Made by a program: the position numbers and the translations under genes. Below the pieces are notes generated by a model. The model saw only the letters and a program-made list of their open reading frames with translations. It had not been told where the DNA came from and ran no database searches. Below, one piece after another: positions 7,603 to 15,668 of a DNA stretch of 64,000 nt (positions are counted from its first letter, which is position 1; each line of letters starts with the position of its first letter). This DNA is from Pseudomonadota bacterium (lineage in GTDB: Bacteria > Pseudomonadota > Gammaproteobacteria > Burkholderiales > Rhodocyclaceae). Where the stretch lies: NCBI GenBank assembly GCA_018262235.1, contig JAGTRY010000010.1, positions 1 through 64,000 of the forward strand. The letters are read 5' to 3'.

Positions 7603-8483
7603 GGCGTTTGCGCCAGCAACTTGCGCAGTGAAAATCCGGTGCTCAGTGCGGTGCCGGCAATCACCACCGCCGCACCGACCAGACTGCGCGCACTCAGCGC
7701 TTCGCCCAATAGCAGATGCCCCCACAGCACGCCGAATACCGGGACGAGGAAGGTCACGGTCAGCGCACGGGTCGGACCGGTTTCCTCGACCAGCCGGAAA
7801 TACATCTGGTAGGCCACGCCGGTGCACACCAGTCCGAGCACCAGTACGGCAAGCACGCCCCAGGCCGAGGGCAGTGCTGCTGGCGGGGCAAAGGGCAGAC
7901 AGGGCAGCAGAACGAGGCTGGCGGCAAACATGCTGCCTTGTGCGGCCTGTGCCGGATCGGGGCCGTTGCGGCGGGTTTTCATCCAGGTCGTGGCCAGTCC
8001 GTAGCAGCATGGTGCGAGGACTCCCGCGGCATAGGCGAGCAAGCCGCCAGGGGTCTGTGCCGTCGGATCGAAGCCGACGACCAGCCCCACGCCGCAGAGC
8101 CCGACCAGCAGCCCCACACCGGCGCGCAGACCGGGCAGCTGGCGCAGCCACAGAACGCCCCAGAATGCGCCCCAGATCGGCGAGGTGGCGTTCAGGATGG
8201 ACAGGGTGGAGGCGTTCAGGGTCTGTGCGGCCCAGGCATACAGCACGAAGGGCAATGCGGTATTGAGAAGGCCCAGCACCCAGAAATCCAGCCAGTGGCC
8301 GCGCGGCCAGAAGGGTTTGCCGGCGCGCAAGGCGAGGATTCCGAGCAATCCGGCAGCCAGCCCGACGCGGGCTTCCATCAGGGCAATCGGGCCGAGTGCT
8401 GGCACCGCGACACGCATGCACAGGAAGGATGCGCCCCAGATGAGGGCGAGCAGGAACAGACGGGTAAGGTTGCGCAGATCCAT
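7599..8483 (-). CDS. EamA/DMT superfamily permease
   Basis: The 294-residue protein has about ten hydrophobic helices in two repeated halves, as in drug/metabolite transporters of the EamA family (residues near the N-terminus LIWGASFLCMRVAVP are typical). Substrate cannot be told. The start at 8483 (MDLRNLTRLF) opens directly into the first helix; upstream in-frame ATGs would add a charged, low-complexity extension with no family support. It is the first gene of a two-gene unit with the Ada-like gene. Confidence 0.85.
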   Translation of the reverse strand: MDLRNLTRLFLLALIWGASFLCMRVAVPALGPIALMEARVGLAAGLLGILALRAGKPFWPRGHWLDFWVLGLLNTALPFVLYAWAAQTLNASTLSILNATSPIWGAFWGVLWLRQLPGLRAGVGLLVGLCGVGLVVGFDPTAQTPGGLLAYAAGVLAPCCYGLATTWMKTRRNGPDPAQAAQGSMFAASLVLLPCLPFAPPAALPSAWGVLAVLVLGLVCTGVAYQMYFRLVEETGPTRALTVTFLVPVFGVLWGHLLLGEALSARSLVGAAVVIAGTALSTGFSLRKLLAQTP

Positions 8484-8590
8484 GGCGTGAGGCAGCAAGA
8501 AGCAGGGACGCTCCAGTGTCTCATCCCTGCGTTGGCATGAGCCACCCGATTCTTGCGCAGGAGGGCTGCGCAAGCATGTCGGGCAAAGGG

Positions 8591-9085
8591 TCAGAGGCCG
8601 GGCGGGCGGGTGTCCATCCGCTGCATCGGCGTGGCCGACGGATCGACATGGAAAGGCGTTTCCGGCAGGACCCTGTAGAACCACTCGGCGATCGCCATCT
8701 CGCCCTGACCGCGCTCGAAAGGACCGATGCGTGCGATGTCGCCATTCACCAGCTTGCAGCTGAAGTAGCGCAGGTGTTCTTCACCGAAGAGGCTCACCGA
8801 ATGCAGCTTGTCGAGCGCGATGCGGTCCACTTTCGGGGGCGTGGATGACGGATTGCGAAACACCAGAAAACTGTCGGCGATTTCCAGCACGGCGACACCG
8901 ACAGGGGGCCCTTTCACGAGTCGACGGATCAGGTGATAGAACACCAGCGTCAGGATGATGCCGGCAATCATGCGGTTCTCGGCGACGAACAGCACGAACA
9001 GCGTGCACACCAGACCGATACCGACGGTTACCCAGAAAGCCCGATCCGCTTGTTTGGTGGATCGTTGATAAAACTTTTCGCTCAT
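8591..9085 (-). CDS. Small membrane protein of unknown function
   Basis: The 164-residue protein has two closely spaced helices (about 18-34 and 38-55) after a charged N-terminus, then a soluble part that reads like a small beta domain. This two-helix plus beta arrangement resembles PH-like membrane proteins, but no family is recognised with confidence. It is separated by 7 bp from the VOC gene and probably co-transcribed with it. Confidence 0.7.
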   Translation of the reverse strand: MSEKFYQRSTKQADRAFWVTVGIGLVCTLFVLFVAENRMIAGIILTLVFYHLIRRLVKGPPVGVAVLEIADSFLVFRNPSSTPPKVDRIALDKLHSVSLFGEEHLRYFSCKLVNGDIARIGPFERGQGEMAIAEWFYRVLPETPFHVDPSATPMQRMDTRPPGL

Positions 9086-9092
9086 GTTGTCC

Positions 9093-9932
9093 TTATTTGG
9101 CCAGCGGCTGCGGGCGGCCGATCAGATGGAGCACGTTGCCTTCCGGATCACGGAAGAGGAACAGGTGCACGCCATTGTCCAGCAATGTGTAGTCTTCCAG
9201 TACTTCCACGCCTTCGGCCTTGAGGAGCTTGGCTGCGTGGGCTGCGTCTTCGGGCTTCACGGTGATGGCGATATGGCGGATGCCTTGCGCCTTGTAAGCC
9301 TCGATGCCGATTTCATTCCCGGCCTGGAAGAATTCCAGGATCGAGCGTCCGTCTGCACCCAGCACAAAGGCTGTGCCGTGGCCATCATCGCGCACGATGA
9401 GCTGGAAGCCCAGCGTGTCGATATACCATTGGCGTAATGTTTCGGGGTTGCGGGCGATGATGCAGGTGTGTTCGATGCCCTGGATCAGCACATTTTTCGG
9501 CGCATCCGCCAGACGCGGCGCGGCGGCCAGCGAGAGGCGGTTGGGGCGGGAGATCAGGTGCAGGATGTTGCCGTCCGGATCGCGGAAGTGGAAAGTCGCC
9601 AGACCTTCCGGGAACTGGTGGGGCGTCTTGCCGATGGTTTCCACCCCGGCCGCGTTGAGGCGATGTACGGCCGCGCCGAAATCCTGCTGGGAGACCGTCA
9701 GGGCGATATGCCGCAGGCCGCTGTCTTTCACCTGCGGCTGGCCGGCACACAAGGAGGCTTCGGTACAGGGCACCACCTCGATCATCGAGCCATCCGCCAT
9801 GAGCAGGAAATACAGCCCGGCACCGTTATCCACGATGGTCTTCATGTCGAGGTTTTGCACGTACCAGTCGCGCAAACGCGCGGTGTCGGGAGAGAGAACC
9901 GCGACGTGTTCGATACCCTGAAAGATTGCCAT
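9093..9932 (-). CDS. Two-domain VOC (glyoxalase/bleomycin-resistance/dioxygenase) protein
   Basis: The 279-residue protein contains two VOC modules in tandem (about 1-125 and 143-275). Each starts with an IEH strand (GIEHVAVLS, GIEHTCIIA) and ends with FRDP(E/D)GN followed by hydrophobic LHLI, the usual pattern of metal-binding VOC enzymes. Substrate is unknown. The two halves are similar but not identical, so an ancient duplication is likely. Confidence 0.85.
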   Translation of the reverse strand: MAIFQGIEHVAVLSPDTARLRDWYVQNLDMKTIVDNGAGLYFLLMADGSMIEVVPCTEASLCAGQPQVKDSGLRHIALTVSQQDFGAAVHRLNAAGVETIGKTPHQFPEGLATFHFRDPDGNILHLISRPNRLSLAAAPRLADAPKNVLIQGIEHTCIIARNPETLRQWYIDTLGFQLIVRDDGHGTAFVLGADGRSILEFFQAGNEIGIEAYKAQGIRHIAITVKPEDAAHAAKLLKAEGVEVLEDYTLLDNGVHLFLFRDPEGNVLHLIGRPQPLAK

Positions 9933-10034
9933 TGCAAGAGCCCTGAAAAGAAAGTGGGACAGGGGGTACGCAGTGTCGTACCCAAGGCGCCGGATTCCGG
10001 CCTTGACCGGCCAAAATCCGCAACGCTCTCAATC

Positions 10035-11588
10035 CTAGCGGTTTTTCGTGATTTCGTAAGGGGGCAAACGCAAGCTGATGAGGATGCTCAGTCCGGCAAT
10101 CGTGGCACAGACCAGAAAAGCCGAGTGAATGCCGTGGATCAGACCCTCACGGGCAGCCTCCAGCAAGGGCGTGACATCCAGCCCCAGATGCCGGGCCAGC
10201 GTCAGCAAGGCGGTCCGGTCCTGCTCCCGGATCAGGACTTGCGGGGACGACAGCAGCTTGATCACCGTGGCATCGCTGATGCCACTCTTGGCCAGCGCTG
10301 CGCCGATCTGGCGCGCATAGAGCGAATTGACCAGGATGCTGGCCAGCCCGACGCCGATCATGCTGCCGATCATCCGCGTCGACTGGATCAGGGCCGAACC
10401 CACGCCAAGATTCTTGCGCCCGGCCACGCCCATCATCTGCAGCGTCAGGTTGGGCAGCTGGAAGCCGAGGCTGATCCCGCACACGGCGAAGACCGTGACG
10501 GTCAGGCTGCGTGGCGTGTCTGCATTCAGCTGGGTCAGGAACAGGCAGCTGATCAGCATGCCGAGCTGGCCCCAGGCGATGACGCGTTCGGCGCGGCGCA
10601 GGTGCGGCAGGATCCGGCCGTTGATGATGCTGCCGGCGGTAATGAAGACCAGCAGCGGCGTCATTACCAGCCCGGCTTCTTTCGGCGACTGGCCGAAACC
10701 GCCCTGCAGCAACAGCGGCACATAGAACACCAGCATGAACATGGTCAGGCCGGTCATGATCCCGAGCGCCATGAGCTTGCGCGCGCCGCTGTTGTCGAGC
10801 ATTTCCGGCGGAATGATGGGGGCCCGGGTGTGATACTGGTGGCGCACGAACACGACGGCACAGACCGCTGCCGCCACCCACAGACCCAGCGTCCGCAGAT
10901 CGGTGAAACCGTGGCTCTGGCCATTTTCGGTCGCCAGCAACAGACCGCAGATCGATGCCGTCAGCAACAGCGCGCCCAGCCAGTCGATGCTGCGGTCTTC
11001 ATCCTCGTGATGCACGATGCGGGGCAGATACAGCCAGATCATCACCAGCGCAGCCAGGGCCACCGGCAGGTTCACGTAGAACACGCTGCGCCAGCCGGCA
11101 TGCTCGGTCAGCCAGCCCCCGAGCGAAGGGCCAATCGCCGTGGAAATGCCGAAGGTGGCCGACAGCATCACCTGCCAGCGCACCCGCCGCATGCGGTCCG
11201 GGAACAGATCCGGTACACAAGCAAAAGCCACCCCGACCAGCATGCCGCCGCCCAGGCCCTGCAGGCCACGCGCCAGCACCAGTTGCAGCATGCTCTGCGC
11301 CAGCCCGCAGGCCGCCGAAGCGAGCGTGAACAGGATCACTGCCACGAGCACGAAGGGCTTGCGCCCGTACAGGTCACCGAGCCGGCCGGTGATCGGAATC
11401 ATCACCGCGTTGCCCATCAGGTAGGCCGAGGCCGTCCATTGGTAGAGATCGTAGCCGCGCAATTCGGCCACGATGCGCGGCATGGCCGTGCCGACCACGG
11501 AAGAATCCAGGGCGATCAGCATGATGACCAGGCAGATGCCCAGCATCGCGGCAAGGGATGCGCGGAAACTGCGGGTGCTCTGTTCCAT
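10035..11588 (-). CDS. MFS drug:H+ antiporter, DHA2 (14-TM) family
   Basis: The 517-residue protein carries the DHA2 signatures: ALDSSVVGTAMPRI in helix 1 and the GRLGDLYGRKP loop. Hydrophobicity fits 14 helices. It is likely a multidrug efflux pump of the EmrB/QacA type. The start at 11588 (MEQSTRSFR) lies 2 bp from the marR stop, while the longer frame would overlap marR. It forms an operon with that regulator, so its expression should follow the twin operators upstream of marR. Confidence 0.9.
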   Translation of the reverse strand: MEQSTRSFRASLAAMLGICLVIMLIALDSSVVGTAMPRIVAELRGYDLYQWTASAYLMGNAVMIPITGRLGDLYGRKPFVLVAVILFTLASAACGLAQSMLQLVLARGLQGLGGGMLVGVAFACVPDLFPDRMRRVRWQVMLSATFGISTAIGPSLGGWLTEHAGWRSVFYVNLPVALAALVMIWLYLPRIVHHEDEDRSIDWLGALLLTASICGLLLATENGQSHGFTDLRTLGLWVAAAVCAVVFVRHQYHTRAPIIPPEMLDNSGARKLMALGIMTGLTMFMLVFYVPLLLQGGFGQSPKEAGLVMTPLLVFITAGSIINGRILPHLRRAERVIAWGQLGMLISCLFLTQLNADTPRSLTVTVFAVCGISLGFQLPNLTLQMMGVAGRKNLGVGSALIQSTRMIGSMIGVGLASILVNSLYARQIGAALAKSGISDATVIKLLSSPQVLIREQDRTALLTLARHLGLDVTPLLEAAREGLIHGIHSAFLVCATIAGLSILISLRLPPYEITKNR

Positions 11589-11589
11589 C

Positions 11590-12042
11590 TCAGGCCTTCG
11601 TCCGGGTTTGCTGTTGCGCACGCAGGGCACCGACGATGGCATCCAGTGCGCTTTCCAGCGCCGCGTGGCGCTCGCCCGGGATCATGTCGAAGAAGGTTTC
11701 GGCATGCGCAGTAAGCACCTCATCGTAACGGCGCGCCTCTTCATCCCCGGTAGGCGTCAGGTGCAGTTCGAGACAGCGCCGGTCGGAGGCGAGCGGCTGG
11801 CGCTCGACCAGACCATCAGCCACGAAGCGTTCGATGATGCGGCTGATCCAGCTCTTGTCGAGCCCGGCGAGACGCCCGAAATCCCCCTGCGGAGAAGGCC
11901 CGTGCTTGCGCAACAGCATGAGCAGCCGCCCCTGCTGGGAAAGCCCCTGATCGTGGGCATGGCGGCGCTGGCTGGCAAGGTACAGCCCGATGAGTTCGCG
12001 CAGCTGGCGCGCGAGAACCTGTTTTGATTCAAGGGAAGACAT
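11590..12042 (-). CDS. MarR family transcriptional regulator
   Basis: The 150-residue winged-helix protein has the MarR pattern: dimer helix, recognition region (GLDKSWISRIIERFVADGLVERQ), wing (SDRRCLELHLTPTG) and C-terminal dimer helix. The start at 12042 (MSSLESKQ) is preferred because a longer frame to 12108 would translate two near-perfect palindromes that look like its operators. It is the first gene of a unit with the MFS efflux gene, so autorepression relieved by ligand is the expected model. Confidence 0.9.
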   Translation of the reverse strand: MSSLESKQVLARQLRELIGLYLASQRRHAHDQGLSQQGRLLMLLRKHGPSPQGDFGRLAGLDKSWISRIIERFVADGLVERQPLASDRRCLELHLTPTGDEEARRYDEVLTAHAETFFDMIPGERHAALESALDAIVGALRAQQQTRTKA

Positions 12043-12061
12043 TGGGGGAATCGCTTTATTG

Positions 12062-12105
12062 GTTGCTATACGCAACAGTTTAGCAAGATCGTTGCTAGAC
12101 GCAAC
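12062..12105. promoter_or_regulatory. Twin MarR operator candidates
   Basis: GTTGCTATACGCAAC (12062-12076) and GTTGCTAGACGCAAC (12091-12105) differ at one base, and each is an inverted repeat of GTTGC around a 5-bp centre. Centres are 29 bp apart, about three helical turns, so dimers would sit on one face. They lie just upstream of the marR start. Confidence 0.75.
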
Positions 12106-12168
12106 CAACTTAACCTTCTCTTACAGATTTGTGCGGGCTGCGCGTCTGCCCGTGAAGCCCGATCCGTA

Positions 12169-12198
12169 ACAGACGCCCGCTTGTGCGCCGGGCGTCTG
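12169..12198. terminator. Possible terminator between the two MFS units
   Basis: CAGACGCCCG / CGGGCGTCTG form a strong stem after the end of the second MFS gene, but no good T-run follows on the minus strand. It may instead be a structured spacer. Confidence 0.35.
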
Positions 12199-12203
12199 TG
12201 TGG

Positions 12204-13628
12204 TCAGGCCGGGCAACGCTGAGGGAGCACTTTGGGGCGCAGATGCAGGCGGTAGAGCAGCGCGCTTGCCACCAGCAGGCACATGATGAACAGTTCCGCT
12301 ACAAGTGCGGCGCGCGCACCTTGCAAATAGGACAGCGGCAGGAAGTGGACGAACACCGCTCCCAACACCGGTGCGCCCAGACCCAGCGCCGTCTGCTGCA
12401 CCGTGGTCAGCACCGCACTGCCGGCCCCGGCCTCGCTGGCGGGCACGTCGGCCATGCCGATGCGATAGAAGCTGGCCACGATGAATGCCTGTCCGAAAGT
12501 GAGAACTGCAGTGGCTGGCATCAGGTTCAGGATCGTCAGATGCGGCCAGACCCAGTCCAGCGTGCCGATCAGGGCCAGCAACGCGGGCATCTGGATTGCG
12601 CAGCCCAGCAGCAGGGAGCCGATGGGCCCTAGGCGTGCGATGCTGCGGGGGGCGACCAGGGCACCGAGAAAGTAGGTGATGCCCATTGCGACAAAGGCAT
12701 TGCCCGACTGCAGGGGGCTCATACCCGCGCCCGCCTGAACCGTGCGTGCCAGCACAAAGATGAAGCCGCTCCAGCAGGTGAAGAACAGCAGCGCAATCAC
12801 CAGGCCAAAACGCACGCTGTGCAAGCGCATCACGGTTGGAGGCAGCAATGGATGGATCCCGCGCCGTGCCTGACGCAATTCCATATGCCAGAGCAGGGCG
12901 AGCAGCGGCAGGGCTGCAGTCAGTGCGCTGATCCACGGCCAGGACCAATGTTGGGCTGGGCCCAGCGACAGCGGTAGCAGGATGCTCAGGATCAAGGCTG
13001 CGAGGACCAGCGTTCCGGCCCAGTCGATGCGGGTGACATGTTCGCGGCGAGTGTCCGGAATGTGGTGCCGGATGCTGGCCAGGACGACGCCGCAGACGGG
13101 CAAATTGATCAGAAAGACGCTGCGCCAACCCAGCCCCCAGATATCCGCCGAAACGAGCAGTCCTCCCAGCACTTGCCCGATGACAAAGGCCAGACCCCCG
13201 ATGCCTCCGTACAAGGCCAGCGCGCGGGTGTGGCGCGGCCCGCTCAGGCAGACGTGGATGGTGGCCAGCACCTGCGGCATCAGAAGCGCTGCACTCATGC
13301 CTTGCAGCACACGGGCCGCCAGCAACACACGGATGGAATCGGCCAGCCCGCAGAGCAGCGAAGCCAGACCGAATGCCGCGACGCCAATGGTGAAAATGCG
13401 GCGGCGGCCCAGGTTGTCACCGAGACGTCCGCCTAGCGCGAGGCAAACCGCAAAGCTGACGCCATACACCGCCACTAGTAGCTCCAGCTGGGTTTCCGTG
13501 GCATGCAGGGCATGCGCAATCGTATCGAGTGCAACGTTGACGATGGAGAAATCAATCAGGGGCAGCAACTGTCCCGCCATCAGGACTATGAGCCCATAAC
13601 GGCCGAGAGAGGACTTGGGGGTTTCCAT
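12204..13628 (-). CDS. MFS transporter, DHA2-like
   Basis: The 474-residue permease shows MFS signatures: PLIDFSIVNVALDTI in the first helix and GGRLGDNLGRRR in the loop between helices 2 and 3, with about 14 predicted helices. Efflux of a toxic compound is likely, substrate unknown. The start at 13628 (METPKSSLG) begins just before helix 1; a further in-frame ATG at 13808 would lie inside the divergent regulator gene. It faces an XRE/MmyB regulator across a short region with palindromes. Confidence 0.88.
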   Translation of the reverse strand: METPKSSLGRYGLIVLMAGQLLPLIDFSIVNVALDTIAHALHATETQLELLVAVYGVSFAVCLALGGRLGDNLGRRRIFTIGVAAFGLASLLCGLADSIRVLLAARVLQGMSAALLMPQVLATIHVCLSGPRHTRALALYGGIGGLAFVIGQVLGGLLVSADIWGLGWRSVFLINLPVCGVVLASIRHHIPDTRREHVTRIDWAGTLVLAALILSILLPLSLGPAQHWSWPWISALTAALPLLALLWHMELRQARRGIHPLLPPTVMRLHSVRFGLVIALLFFTCWSGFIFVLARTVQAGAGMSPLQSGNAFVAMGITYFLGALVAPRSIARLGPIGSLLLGCAIQMPALLALIGTLDWVWPHLTILNLMPATAVLTFGQAFIVASFYRIGMADVPASEAGAGSAVLTTVQQTALGLGAPVLGAVFVHFLPLSYLQGARAALVAELFIMCLLVASALLYRLHLRPKVLPQRCPA

Positions 13629-13682
13629 TTGAAAGGCCTTTTGTAATGAACAGCGATGAGGCAGTATGTCGGCTGTTTTAGA

Positions 13683-13708
13683 CTGGTACCAGATTCCAGT
13701 TAGCCTGG
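13683..13708. promoter_or_regulatory. Palindromic operator candidates between MFS and regulator
   Basis: CTGGTACCAG (13683-13692) is a perfect 10-bp palindrome and is followed by CCAG-N5-CTGG (13696-13708). They occupy the divergent promoter gap, the expected binding place for the XRE regulator. Confidence 0.5.
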
Positions 13709-13744
13709 TATAAATTCTGCCGGTCTCTTTGAGAGAACTTCGCC

Positions 13745-14626
13745 ATGCCCACCCTGCCCTTGACCCCTGATGAGCGCGCCCTCGCACTGGGGGACTTTCT
13801 GCGAGCACGCCGCGAAAGCTTGGACCCGGCCCGCCTAGGGCTGCCGTGGATCGGTGTGCGGCGCACGCCCGGCCTGCGCCGCGAAGAGGTTGCCCAGCTC
13901 GCCGGAATCGGCATCACCTGGTACACCAAGCTCGAACAGGGGCGCCCCGTGCGCGCCTCGACCAAGGTGCTGATGTCAATTGCCGAAGCGCTCCAGTGCA
14001 GCGAGGCCGAGACCGCTCACTTGTTCACGCTGGCCGGGCTGGGCAAGCCCCAGCTAGTCGAGCCGCCAGTCTGTGCGCATATCTCGGTCAGTGCGCAGCG
14101 CATCCTCGAACAACTCAACCCGATTCCGGCTTCCATCCAGAATGCGCGTTTTGACATCATCGGTTTCAATCAGGCGTATTGCCGTCTGGTGAACGTTGAC
14201 CTCGCCAGCATTCCACCGGAAGACTGCAACTGCATCTATCTGGCATTTACCTGCGAAAGCTGGCGCAGTGCCATCGCTGACTGGCCCAGCGTGATGCCGC
14301 GCATGGTTGCGCTGTTTCGTGCCACGATGGCCGAACATCCCAAAGACTCGCAGTGGGAGGTTCTGCTGCAGCGTTTGCTCGATGTCTCTGCTGATTTTCG
14401 TGAGACCTGGGCGCGCAACGAGGTCTATCGCGTGGAAAACCACCTGAAGCGTTTTGCCCACCCGGAAGTGGGCCCTCTGCTCATGCACCAGACCAACTGG
14501 TGGTCCGCCCCGCGCAACGGAGACCGGCTGCTGGTTTTCGTGCCCGCCGATGCGCCCAGCGAGCAGGCCTTGCGCCGTCTGAACGAACTGCCCGCCCCGA
14601 TAAGCGCGAAAAAAACCAAGGACTGA
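13745..14626 (+). CDS. XRE family regulator with MmyB-like ligand-binding domain
   Basis: The 293-residue protein has an N-terminal helix-turn-helix (about 12-95; RRTPGLRREEVAQLAGI then WYTKLEQGR) and a C-terminal domain (about 115-285) of the MmyB-like type that in characterised relatives binds small lipophilic ligands. Such regulators commonly control a divergent transporter or oxidoreductase, here the MFS gene. The start at 13745 follows a reasonable promoter gap. Ligand is unknown. Confidence 0.88.
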   Translation: MPTLPLTPDERALALGDFLRARRESLDPARLGLPWIGVRRTPGLRREEVAQLAGIGITWYTKLEQGRPVRASTKVLMSIAEALQCSEAETAHLFTLAGLGKPQLVEPPVCAHISVSAQRILEQLNPIPASIQNARFDIIGFNQAYCRLVNVDLASIPPEDCNCIYLAFTCESWRSAIADWPSVMPRMVALFRATMAEHPKDSQWEVLLQRLLDVSADFRETWARNEVYRVENHLKRFAHPEVGPLLMHQTNWWSAPRNGDRLLVFVPADAPSEQALRRLNELPAPISAKKTKD

Positions 14627-14663
14627 GCGATGCGTAGCCTCGTTCTACGCTTACAGCCTGCCG

Positions 14664-15479
14664 TCAGCGGTACTGATTGATGTCGTCGCGCGTCGCGATG
14701 GCCACCTTGCGGGCCTGCTCGGCGAAATCCTCACCCTTGCCGGCGTAGAGGATGGCGCGCGAGGAGTTGATCATGAGTCCCAGCCCCTTGGCGGTCTTGC
14801 CGGCATTCACGGTGGCCTGCACGTCGCCGCCTTGTGCGCCAACGCCGGGGACCAGCAGCGGCATGTCGCCGACGATGCTGCGCACATCCGCCAGCTCCTG
14901 CGGGAAGGTGGCACCGACGACCAGCGCGGCTTGGCCGTGCTTGTTCCACTTCTCGGCGACCAGCCCGGCGACGTGTTGATACAGCTTCTTGCCGCCCTCG
15001 ACGGTGAGGTTCTGCAGGTCCGAGCCGCCGGGATTGGAGGTGCGGCAGAGCACGATGAGGCCGCAGTCCGGGTATTCGAGGTAGGGCTCGACCGAGTCGA
15101 AGCCCATGTAGGGATTCACGGTGAGCGCGTCGGCCTGATAGCGCACGAAGGCTTCCTTCGCGTACTGCGCGGCGGTGGCACCGATATCGCCACGCTTGGC
15201 GTCGAGGATGACGGGGATATCCGGGTACTCGGCGTGGATGTAGTCGATCAGGGCTTCGAGCTGGGCTTCGGCCGATGCACCGGCAAAGTAGGCAATCTGT
15301 GGCTTGAAGCTGCAGGCCACGTCGGCGGTGGCATCGACGATGGCTTTGCAGAATGTGTAGATGGCGTCCGGTTTGTCTTTCAGATGCGCCGGAAATTTCG
15401 CCAGATCCGGGTCCAGGCCCACGCACAGCAGGGAATTGTTCTTTTGCCAGGCGGCGGCGAGGTCGGTGATGAAGGCCAT
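14664..15479 (-). CDS. pyrF: Orotidine 5'-phosphate decarboxylase
   Basis: The 271-residue enzyme makes UMP from OMP in pyrimidine synthesis. The catalytic signature [11 protein letters not shown] is present, with the N-terminal CVGLDPD that binds substrate. Length and sequence fit the longer subfamily 2 of the enzyme. The start at 15479 ([11 protein letters not shown]) is the family N-terminus; the longer frame to 15596 is not supported. It appears to be a single-gene unit. Confidence 0.95.
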   Translation of the reverse strand: MAFITDLAAAWQKNNSLLCVGLDPDLAKFPAHLKDKPDAIYTFCKAIVDATADVACSFKPQIAYFAGASAEAQLEALIDYIHAEYPDIPVILDAKRGDIGATAAQYAKEAFVRYQADALTVNPYMGFDSVEPYLEYPDCGLIVLCRTSNPGGSDLQNLTVEGGKKLYQHVAGLVAEKWNKHGQAALVVGATFPQELADVRSIVGDMPLLVPGVGAQGGDVQATVNAGKTAKGLGLMINSSRAILYAGKGEDFAEQARKVAIATRDDINQYR

Positions 15480-15668
15480 GATGAGTCCAGCGAATGGAGG
15501 GAGTAGCGGGATTTTACCGTAGCCGGGCTGTCGCGCCGCAGAGAGACGCCTCAAAGGGGCGTACATGGAGATGCCAGCGCGCTGGAGTGCAGGCATTCAT
15601 GTCAATCTCTGGCAGACTGCAACGGGCCTGCTGTTGAACTTCTGCCCCGTTTCCGGACCCAATTCGAC

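Noticed and set aside
7603-8421. N-terminal 273-residue extension of the Ada-like gene
   Set aside because: It overlaps the EamA gene in another frame and has no domain similarity. The ATGA overlap at 7599-7602 explains the true start.
9964-9983. Terminator stem GGGTACG / CGTACCC downstream of the DHA2 MFS gene
   Set aside because: Short stem with no T-run on the minus strand; left unannotated.
9468-11714. Long plus-strand frame of 748 codons
   Set aside because: It lies opposite the VOC and DHA2 MFS genes and is rich in Gln, Arg and His, as antisense frames in GC-rich DNA are.
12121-13128. Minus-strand frame of 335 codons
   Set aside because: Same strand but other frame of the second MFS gene, with Pro/Arg/Ala-rich low-information sequence.
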